Source: Vibrio alfacsensis (GTDB lineage: Bacteria > Pseudomonadota > Gammaproteobacteria > Enterobacterales > Vibrionaceae). Taken from it: a DNA stretch of 64,000 nt. The position numbers and the translations under genes were made by a program. Location: positions 2,728,001 through 2,792,000 of the forward strand of contig NZ_CP032093.1 in assembly GCF_003544875.1 (NCBI RefSeq), written 5' to 3'. The notes under the pieces were generated by a model. That model searched no databases, was not told the DNA's origin, and saw nothing but the letters and a program-made list of their open reading frames with translations. Shown here piece after piece: positions 56,244 to 64,000 of the stretch (positions are counted from its first letter, which is position 1; each line of letters begins with the position of its first letter).

Positions 56244-56276
56244 AGAAGCCCGCATGAAAATGCGGGCTTTTTTATA
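56244..56276 (+). terminator. leu attenuator terminator
   Basis: A stem AGCCCGCAT/ATGCGGGCT with a GAAA loop (56247-56268) and a T6 tract, between leuL and leuA. Confidence 0.88.
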
Positions 56277-56339
56277 TCTAAATACTGGAAGTAAACGATT
56301 CACTTACGCGAAAGTGTAAAAATCATGAAGGATGCAAAC

Positions 56340-57887
56340 ATGAACGATCAGGTCATTATTTTCGACACCACATTGCGTGATGGCGAACAAGCGTTGTCAG
56401 CAAGCTTGACGGTTAAAGAAAAACTGCAAATTGCCTATGCGCTTGAAAGGCTGGGTGTTGATGTTATCGAAGCGGGATTCCCTGTCTCTTCTCCGGGTGA
56501 TTTTGAATCTGTACAAACCATCGCAAAACACATCAAAAATAGCCGAGTTTGTGCCCTTTCGCGTGCCGTTGCGAAAGACATCGATGCGGCAGCACAAGCA
56601 CTAAAAGTTGCAGATGCATTTCGAATCCACACTTTCATCTCTACTTCTACCGTTCACGTTCAAGACAAATTGCGACGCAGCTATGATGATGTCGTAGAAA
56701 TGGCCATTAAAGCCGTTAGGCACGCTCGCAACTATACCGATGACGTTGAATTTTCTTGTGAAGATGCGGGCCGTACTCCCATCGACAATCTATGCCGTAT
56801 GGTTGAAGCCGCTATTGATGCGGGCGCTAGCACCATCAACATTCCTGACACGGTTGGCTACACAGTACCAAGCGAGTTTGGCGGTATCATTCAAACACTC
56901 TTTAACCGTGTGCCTAACATCGATAAAGCAATCATCTCCGTGCACTGTCATGACGATTTAGGTATGTCTGTCGCCAACTCAATTGCAGCGGTACAAGCCG
57001 GTGCGCGTCAAGTTGAGGGGACAATCAACGGTATCGGCGAACGGGCAGGCAACTGCTCTCTTGAAGAGATCGCAATGATCCTTAAAACACGTCAAGAGTT
57101 TATGGGCGTACACACGGGGCTAAAACACGATGAGATTCATCGCACCAGTAAACTCGTTAGCCAGCTATGCAACATGCCGATCCAAAGCAACAAAGCGATC
57201 GTTGGCGCTAACGCATTCAGCCACTCTTCAGGCATTCACCAAGATGGCATGTTAAAGAACAAAAATACTTACGAGATCATGACGCCAGAATCGATTGGTC
57301 TTAAGAACCAGGCGCTAAACCTAACCAGTCGCAGTGGTCGTGCCGCCGTGAAGAGCCACATGGACGCAATGGGTTACAAAGACGAAGAGTACAACCTAGA
57401 CGCATTATACGAGGACTTCTTGAAGCTGGCCGACCGTAAAGGTCAAGTGTTCGATTACGATCTAGAAGCCCTAATGCACTTCTCGAACTTGCGTGAAGAA
57501 GACGACTTTTACAAGTTGAACTACCTAAGCGTGCAATCTGGCAGTGTCATGGCCACCACCAGTGTAAAAATGCAATGTGGTGATGTGGAAAAATCTGAAG
57601 CGGCCGTCGGTAATGGTCCGGTTGATGCGCTATACCAATGTATCTACCGCGTGACAGGTTACGAGATCGTGCTAGACAAGTTCGACCTAACCGCGAAAGG
57701 CGAAGGGGAAGATGGGCTTGGTCAGGCTGACATCATCGCCAATTACAAAGGCCGCAAGTACCACGGAACTGGCGTTTCAACTGACATCGTAGAAGCCTCT
57801 GGTCAGGCGCTATTGCACGTCATTAATAGCATCCATCGTGCCGATACCATCGAAGAAATGAAACAAAAGAAAATTGCGACCGTTTAA
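56340..57887 (+). CDS. leuA: 2-isopropylmalate synthase
   Basis: 515 residues from [19 protein letters not shown], with AAGGA eight bases upstream; an ATG at 56325 lies in frame before the ribosome site. It condenses acetyl-CoA with 2-ketoisovalerate. Motifs: [39 protein letters not shown], and a C-terminal leucine-binding regulatory domain (about 390-515). First structural gene of leuABCD. Confidence 0.97.
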   Translation: MNDQVIIFDTTLRDGEQALSASLTVKEKLQIAYALERLGVDVIEAGFPVSSPGDFESVQTIAKHIKNSRVCALSRAVAKDIDAAAQALKVADAFRIHTFISTSTVHVQDKLRRSYDDVVEMAIKAVRHARNYTDDVEFSCEDAGRTPIDNLCRMVEAAIDAGASTINIPDTVGYTVPSEFGGIIQTLFNRVPNIDKAIISVHCHDDLGMSVANSIAAVQAGARQVEGTINGIGERAGNCSLEEIAMILKTRQEFMGVHTGLKHDEIHRTSKLVSQLCNMPIQSNKAIVGANAFSHSSGIHQDGMLKNKNTYEIMTPESIGLKNQALNLTSRSGRAAVKSHMDAMGYKDEEYNLDALYEDFLKLADRKGQVFDYDLEALMHFSNLREEDDFYKLNYLSVQSGSVMATTSVKMQCGDVEKSEAAVGNGPVDALYQCIYRVTGYEIVLDKFDLTAKGEGEDGLGQADIIANYKGRKYHGTGVSTDIVEASGQALLHVINSIHRADTIEEMKQKKIATV

Positions 57888-57965
57888 TGGGATTCATTGG
57901 AGTCTGAACCACACCTCAAACTTCAACCAAATTCATTTAGATATGCTCCAAAATAAAAAATTTAA

Positions 57966-59066
<1,101 letters not shown>

Positions 59067-59089
59067 TAATTACATGGAAGTAAATGAGC

Positions 59090-60502
59090 ATGGCTAAAAC
59101 GCTTTACGAAAAGGTTTACGATGCGCACGTCGCCGTTGCCGCTGAGGGTGAAAACCCGATTCTTTATATTGATCGACACTTGGTTCATGAAGTGACCTCT
59201 CCTCAAGCATTTGATGGTCTGCGTGAGAAAGGTCGTCAAGTGCGTCAGGTGAGCAAGACGTTTGCCACCATGGACCACAATGTTTCCACCACCACCAAAG
59301 ACATTAATGCCTCTGGTGAGATGGCGCGCATCCAGATGGAAACCCTATCGAAAAACTGTGAAGAGTTCGGTGTCACCCTTTACGACATTAACCACAAGTA
59401 CCAAGGGATTGTGCACGTTATGGGCCCAGAGCTAGGGATTACTCTACCGGGCATGACCATTGTGTGTGGTGACTCACACACCGCTACCCACGGCGCGTTT
59501 GGTTCGCTCGCTTTTGGTATCGGTACGTCGGAAGTTGAGCACGTATTGGCGACACAAACGCTAAAACAAGCACGCGCAAAAACGATGAAAATCGAAGTGA
59601 AAGGCAAAGTTGCATCGGGTATTACTGCAAAAGATATCGTGTTAGCCATCATCGGTGAAACCACGGCTGCCGGCGGCACCGGTTATGTTGTTGAGTTTTG
59701 TGGCGAAGCCATCACTGATCTTTCTATGGAAGGTCGTATGACAGTATGTAACATGGCGATTGAACTAGGCGCAAAAGCCGGTTTGATTGCACCTGATGAA
59801 ACCACATTCGAATACATCAAAGGGCGTAAATTCTCACCTCAAGGGGCGGATTTTGATGCTGCCGTTGAATATTGGAAAACACTAAAAACTGACGATGATG
59901 CCCAGTTCGATGCCGTCGTAACGCTAAACGCAGCAGACATCAAACCACAGGTGACTTGGGGCACTAACCCTGGCCAAGTGATTGCGGTAGACCAACCAAT
60001 TCCTGCACCAGAAAGCTTTGCAGACCCTGTAGAAAAAGCATCGGCAGAGAAAGCGCTCGCTTACATGGGGCTAGAAGCAGGCAAATCATTATCGGATTAC
60101 AACGTTGATAAAGTCTTCGTTGGCTCTTGCACTAACTCACGTATTGAAGATATGCGTGCAGCAGCAGACGTAGCAAAAGGCCGTAAAGTGGCCGCTCACG
60201 TTCAAGCACTTATCGTTCCTGGTTCTGAGCAAGTCAAAGCGCAAGCGGAAGCTGAGGGTTTGGACGTTATCTTTAAAGAAGCAGGCTTTGAGTGGCGTTT
60301 ACCAGGCTGCTCCATGTGTTTAGCGATGAATAACGACCGTCTCGGCCCTCATGAGCGCTGTGCGTCAACATCAAACCGTAATTTTGAAGGTCGCCAAGGT
60401 CGTGATGGACGTACCCACTTAGTGAGCCCTGCGATGGCAGCGGCGGCAGCGATTGCGGGTCACTTCGTTGATATTCGTGAATTGGCTTTTTTTGATAAAT
60501 AG
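59090..60502 (+). CDS. leuC: 3-isopropylmalate dehydratase large subunit
   Basis: 470 residues from [13 protein letters not shown]; an ATG two codons earlier (59084) is closer to the GGAAG ribosome site than usual. An aconitase-family protein with the 4Fe-4S cysteines in [13 protein letters not shown] and [11 protein letters not shown], and the motif [22 protein letters not shown]. With LeuD it isomerises 2- to 3-isopropylmalate. Confidence 0.96.
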   Translation: MAKTLYEKVYDAHVAVAAEGENPILYIDRHLVHEVTSPQAFDGLREKGRQVRQVSKTFATMDHNVSTTTKDINASGEMARIQMETLSKNCEEFGVTLYDINHKYQGIVHVMGPELGITLPGMTIVCGDSHTATHGAFGSLAFGIGTSEVEHVLATQTLKQARAKTMKIEVKGKVASGITAKDIVLAIIGETTAAGGTGYVVEFCGEAITDLSMEGRMTVCNMAIELGAKAGLIAPDETTFEYIKGRKFSPQGADFDAAVEYWKTLKTDDDAQFDAVVTLNAADIKPQVTWGTNPGQVIAVDQPIPAPESFADPVEKASAEKALAYMGLEAGKSLSDYNVDKVFVGSCTNSRIEDMRAAADVAKGRKVAAHVQALIVPGSEQVKAQAEAEGLDVIFKEAGFEWRLPGCSMCLAMNNDRLGPHERCASTSNRNFEGRQGRDGRTHLVSPAMAAAAAIAGHFVDIRELAFFDK

Positions 60503-60520
60503 GACTAGAGGAAAGAACAG

Positions 60521-61123
60521 ATGTCAGGTTTTAAACAACACACTGGTTTGGTTGTGCCTCTAGATGCCGCCAACGTCGATACCGATGCGATCATTCCTAA
60601 ACAGTTTCTACAAAAGGTTTCGCGCCTTGGTTTTGGGAAGCACTTGTTCCATGACTGGCGTTTCCTAGATGATGCTGGCGAGCAGCCAAACCCAGAATTC
60701 GTAATGAACGCTCCACGCTATAAAGGCGCGTCTATTTTGCTCGCGCGTGAAAACTTCGGTTGTGGCTCATCTCGTGAGCACGCGCCGTGGGCACTCGCCG
60801 ATTACGGCATCAAAGCGATGATCGCCCCAAGCTTTGCCGATATTTTTTACGGCAACTCAATCAACAACCAAATGGTGCCCGTTCGTCTTACAGAGCAAGA
60901 AGTGGATGAGATTTTCCAGTTCGTTGAAGCCCATGAGAATGCTGAAGTGGAGGTGGATCTCGAAGCCAATGTGGTTCGTGCTAACGGCAAGGAGTATGGT
61001 TTTGAAATCGACTCGTTCCGTCGCCATTGTTTGCTAAACGGTTTAGACAATATTGGCCTAACTCTGCAACACGCAGATAAAATTGCGGAGTACGAAGCGA
61101 ATATTCCAAGTTTCTTAAGCTAA
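60521..61123 (+). CDS. leuD: 3-isopropylmalate dehydratase small subunit
   Basis: 200 residues: [30 protein letters not shown], then [16 protein letters not shown], the swivel domain of the aconitase family. It is 18 bp after leuC with GAGGAAAG upstream. Last gene of leuABCD. Confidence 0.96.
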   Translation: MSGFKQHTGLVVPLDAANVDTDAIIPKQFLQKVSRLGFGKHLFHDWRFLDDAGEQPNPEFVMNAPRYKGASILLARENFGCGSSREHAPWALADYGIKAMIAPSFADIFYGNSINNQMVPVRLTEQEVDEIFQFVEAHENAEVEVDLEANVVRANGKEYGFEIDSFRRHCLLNGLDNIGLTLQHADKIAEYEANIPSFLS

Positions 61124-61144
61124 TTTGATTCTCAATCAAGCAAA

Positions 61145-61178
61145 CAAAAAAGGTTGGTATGTGCCAGCCTTTTTGTTT
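61145..61178 (+). terminator. Terminator after leuD
   Basis: A stem AAAAAGGTTGG/CCAGCCTTTTT (one G-T pair; 61147-61174) and a T-rich tail. Confidence 0.82.
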
Positions 61179-61257
61179 TATTCCCATGGTTTAAGGAAAG
61201 AAATTCCATCGTGCAGCGGTCTACACTATCAATAAGGTTAAGCCCTAAGGATTCCCT

Positions 61258-62037
61258 ATGAAGCGTCTACTCTTGCTATTGTGTGCCCTCGTGTCGTTTT
61301 CGACATTTTCTGCTCCTAAATCGGATTTGTGGCCGTATTGGAAGCAATCAAATGAAGCGAACCAAAACCAAATATCTCATCAAGAGTGGCAGCAACTGAT
61401 CGATACTTACCTCGTTGAACAAGGCGAAAATACGTTATTTCGCTATAACAAGGTGTCTTCTACCCACAAAGCAACATTGAAGCAGTATATCCAACGACTG
61501 GCGAAGCTCGACCCTTTGCAATACAAGCAAGCAGAACAATACGCGTATTGGGTGAACCTTTACAACGCCATCACGGTAAAGCTAATCCTAGACAACTACC
61601 CTGTCGAATCAATTACTAAACTTGGTGGCTTATTTAGCTTTGGGCCTTGGGGAGAAGACGTGGTGGTGATTAACGGTAAAAGTCTGACTTTGAACGACAT
61701 CGAACACCGAATTTTGCGCCCTATTTGGAATGATCCACGAACCCATTACGCCGTGAACTGTGCGAGTTTAGGCTGCCCAAACCTTCAAACTCTGGCATTT
61801 ACCGCAGATAACACACAAGCGCTACTCGATAACGCCGCAAAACATTCATCAACAGCAAAAGGCGTCTCTGTTCAAGGTAACACCGCGCAACTGTCGTCAA
61901 TTTATGAGTGGTTTGCCAATGACTTTGGTGGTGAAAAACAACTGTTCAACCATATTTCCAAGTACGCACCGCAATACAAAAACTTCTCAGGAAAGGTGAC
62001 ATACGAGTATGACTGGAGCTTAAATCAAGCACAGTAG
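61258..62037 (+). CDS. DUF547 domain-containing exported protein
   Basis: 259 residues with a signal peptide (MKRLLLLLCALVSFSTFSA). The DUF547 core is clear: YAYWVNLYNAITVKLILDNYPVESITKLGG, NDIEHRILRPIWNDPRTHYAVNCASLGCPNL. The conserved Asn, Asp, His and Cys suggest a cysteine-based active site, but the family function is unknown. It is monocistronic after leuD. Confidence 0.85.
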   Translation: MKRLLLLLCALVSFSTFSAPKSDLWPYWKQSNEANQNQISHQEWQQLIDTYLVEQGENTLFRYNKVSSTHKATLKQYIQRLAKLDPLQYKQAEQYAYWVNLYNAITVKLILDNYPVESITKLGGLFSFGPWGEDVVVINGKSLTLNDIEHRILRPIWNDPRTHYAVNCASLGCPNLQTLAFTADNTQALLDNAAKHSSTAKGVSVQGNTAQLSSIYEWFANDFGGEKQLFNHISKYAPQYKNFSGKVTYEYDWSLNQAQ

Positions 62038-62160
62038 TCTTTCTTTAATTCTCTGACTCTCTGATTCCTTAAAAAAAGCATTTGGACACCTGTAACCCAA
62101 AAGCAAAAAGACAACTGTGGGCCAAATACTCGTTCTAAGATCCCAAAGACACCAAAAATC

Positions 62161-62188
62161 AAAAAAGGGCACTGAGTGCCCTTTTCTT
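62161..62188. terminator. Bidirectional terminator between DUF547 gene and djlA
   Basis: Arms AAAAGGGCA/TGCCCTTTT with a short loop between convergent genes. Confidence 0.8.
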
Positions 62189-62212
62189 CATTGATTGATA
62201 AAAATCCGAGGT

Positions 62213-63064
62213 CTATTTAAAACCTTTTACCTTTTTTATCAGGTCATAAGCGTTTTGAATTTCTTGAGATTTTTCTTTCGCGACGTTCATCATCTCCGGC
62301 GGTAGACCTTTCGCCATCAATTTATCTGGGTGATGTTCATTCATCAATTTACGATACGCTCGCTTAACGGTTTTGCTATCTGCGTCTGATGACACATCCA
62401 GAATTTCATACGCATCTGCCAACTTATCCGCCTGAGAAGCTTGCTGCCAATCTGATGACTGATATTGGCCTTGTTGACCATGGAAACCGCCTTGGCTTTG
62501 AAAGCGAAAAGCCGCTTCTTGCATATGCAAGCGTCGCTCTAATTGTTCAGATGAAAAGCCTAAGCCACGTGCGATCTTGTGTAATACATTACGTTCACTT
62601 GGGTGAACCGCACCATCGGCAAATGCCGCAGAGATCTGTAACTCAAGGAAGAATTGCAACAAATCAAAACGACCAGAAGATGAAATTTTTACCCGCATCA
62701 ATACATCGTCAAGCGGGAAGTCACTTTCTTTGCCCTCTCGAAACGCATCCTGCGCTGCACGACGTTGCTCGCCATGCAAATTCATGCGTTCCATCATGGC
62801 AGAAGCCAATTGAATTTCTTCTTTTGTCACTTGGCCTTTTGCTTTTGCCACGTGTCCCATTACCGCGAATGCCGCCTTGAAAAACTCTTCTTGTCGCTGC
62901 GCCTGGCTTGGCCCCTTACCAAAACCGCCAGTAGAAAAGCCCGCTTGGCTCAATCGACGAGCTTTATCAAACTGATGTCCAATAAATAGACCAAGCAACA
63001 AACCAAATGGGCCACCGAGCAACAAGCCAAAAAAGGCACCCAATATTTTGCCAAAAATCTGCAT
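62213..63064 (-). CDS. djlA: DnaJ-like co-chaperone DjlA
   Basis: 283 residues. The N-terminal membrane segment (GKILGAFFGLLLGGPFGLLLGLFIGH) with paired glycines matches DjlA, a central TerB-like domain lies at about 55-180, and a C-terminal J domain carries the HPD motif (MNEHHPDKLMAKG). DjlA is an inner-membrane partner of DnaK. It is divergent from lptD, as in other gammaproteobacteria. Confidence 0.94.
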   Translation of the reverse strand: MQIFGKILGAFFGLLLGGPFGLLLGLFIGHQFDKARRLSQAGFSTGGFGKGPSQAQRQEEFFKAAFAVMGHVAKAKGQVTKEEIQLASAMMERMNLHGEQRRAAQDAFREGKESDFPLDDVLMRVKISSSGRFDLLQFFLELQISAAFADGAVHPSERNVLHKIARGLGFSSEQLERRLHMQEAAFRFQSQGGFHGQQGQYQSSDWQQASQADKLADAYEILDVSSDADSKTVKRAYRKLMNEHHPDKLMAKGLPPEMMNVAKEKSQEIQNAYDLIKKVKGFK

Positions 63065-63333
63065 TATGTGTTCTCTATCAATGAATTTTTATCGACGACA
63101 GCGGTCTTATAGTGCCGGACGCAACGATTTCCTTTATGATAATGGAATTAGTTTAAATTTGGTCAGGTCTTTTACCTGCCCATCTTTTCAGCGATCGTCA
63201 GTAATATTATGCCACAGCGTACCCATGCTCTGGGATAAATACTAATGATTGTTGATTCATTTTGGCTATCTCTGCGCGGGAACAACTAGCCCTATAGCCA
63301 TCGAGTATTAGTGACACAGGAAAGTTCAATTCA

Positions 63334-64000
63334 ATGCAACATTTCTCCCGCACATTTTTAGCGGCCTCTATCAGCACCGCCTTGCTTGTACCCACAACAC
63401 AAGCTGAAGTGAATATACAAGATAGTGTGCAGGAAATGCCCACCACAGATCAATGTCTGGTCACAGCAAGTGGTGAGGAGGACGCACTCAATGCCCCTGT
63501 GGTTGTTCAAGCTGACAGCCTACAAGCAATCAACGGTGACAAAGCACAGTACTCGGGCAATGTTGAAGTAACACAAGGTCCGAAAAAAATTACCGCTGAT
63601 AGCGTGACGCTTCATCAGCAAGATAATGTCGTTGTCGCCGAAGGTAACGTGACGTTCAATGATGGACAAGTTAAAGCACGCTCTGATCGTGTAACGAATG
63701 ACATCAATCAAGACACGTTCTCACTAGAAAACACCGATTACCAGTTCCTATGTCAGCAAGGACGAGGAACCGCGGCGTATATTGCACGCACTGGTCAATC
63801 TGTCTATGAGCTAGAAGATGGCTCTATCACATCTTGCCCTCAAGGCGATAACTCTTGGCGCTTAGTGGCATCAGGTATCGATGTTGATCAAGATGAAGAA
63901 ACAGCAACACTGCATCACCCTCGCTTTGAAATACTTGATGTACCTGTTTTCTATGTGCCTTATCTAACTATGCCGATTGGCGACACCCGTAAGACCGGTT
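63334..64000 (+). CDS. lptD: LPS assembly outer-membrane protein LptD (partial)
   Basis: The frame is open from ATG 63334 to the window edge (222 codons). A signal peptide ([25 protein letters not shown]) is followed by the OstA/LptA-like jellyroll domain ([42 protein letters not shown]). Cys residues in DQCLV, FLCQQG and SCPQG include those used in the essential disulfides. LptD with LptE inserts lipopolysaccharide into the outer leaflet. The barrel lies outside the window. AGGAAAG is about ten bases upstream. Confidence 0.93.
   Translation, partial: MQHFSRTFLAASISTALLVPTTQAEVNIQDSVQEMPTTDQCLVTASGEEDALNAPVVVQADSLQAINGDKAQYSGNVEVTQGPKKITADSVTLHQQDNVVVAEGNVTFNDGQVKARSDRVTNDINQDTFSLENTDYQFLCQQGRGTAAYIARTGQSVYELEDGSITSCPQGDNSWRLVASGIDVDQDEETATLHHPRFEILDVPVFYVPYLTMPIGDTRKTG

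Overview
The window is chromosomal DNA of a Vibrio, probably of the Harveyi clade (V. parahaemolyticus / V. alginolyticus / V. campbellii relatives). The evidence is the gene content and order (cca-uppP-folKB-plsY-tsaD | rpsU-yqeY-dnaG-rpoD | glmS-deoR-pykF | ilvIH-acyl-CoA ligase-leuO | leuABCD | djlA-lptD), which matches Vibrio chromosome 1. Species cannot be fixed from sequence reading alone.

Layout. 1-17.3 kb is core: the end of ygiF, a PhoU-like/Pit phosphate uptake pair, an SH3 membrane protein, exeAB, cca, uppP, folate genes, plsY, an alpha/beta hydrolase, tsaD, the rpsU-yqeY-dnaG-rpoD operon and a tRNA with a CAT anticodon. 17,874-39,431 is a 21,558-bp Tn7-like element inserted 20-25 bp downstream of the glmS stop codon. 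Its ends are TGTCGG(T/A)AGACA(T/A)TAAAGTTTGATC, with three spaced repeats at the left end, two close-packed repeats at the right end, and a perfect 5-bp target duplication TCGGT on both sides. The only transposition gene is a truncated, frameshifted tnsA at the right end. 39.4-64 kb is core again: glmS and its DeoR neighbour, pykF, a GntR regulator, a diguanylate cyclase, ilvIH, an acyl-CoA ligase, leuO, a glycosyltransferase/PAP2 pair, the leu operon with its leader peptide and attenuator, a DUF547 protein, djlA, and the start of lptD.

The cargo reads as one glycan-use programme. An outer-membrane porin and a MalEFG/MalK-type ABC importer would bring an oligosaccharide into the cytoplasm. 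There, enzymes lacking visible signal peptides would take it apart: a Cys-type sulfatase with its radical-SAM maturase, a GH13 cyclomaltodextrinase-like enzyme, a GH38 alpha-mannosidase, a GH127 beta-L-arabinofuranosidase-like enzyme and an esterase. A SemiSWEET and a TauE/SafE carrier could move sugar and sulfur products. A TrmB-family regulator and a Crp/Fnr-like regulator are present. The operons facing the importer, the porin and the sulfatase carry a shared inverted-repeat operator, TAGTAGTA-N7-TACNNCNA, which is probably the TrmB site. An extra LpxD-like acyltransferase sits inside the porin-MalK operon and is unexplained.

Four core genes (exeB, uppP, the diguanylate cyclase, the acyl-CoA ligase) and the tnsA remnant each lack one base that would restore a full family-like reading frame. 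The pattern suggests base-deletion errors in the sequence, at least for uppP and exeB.
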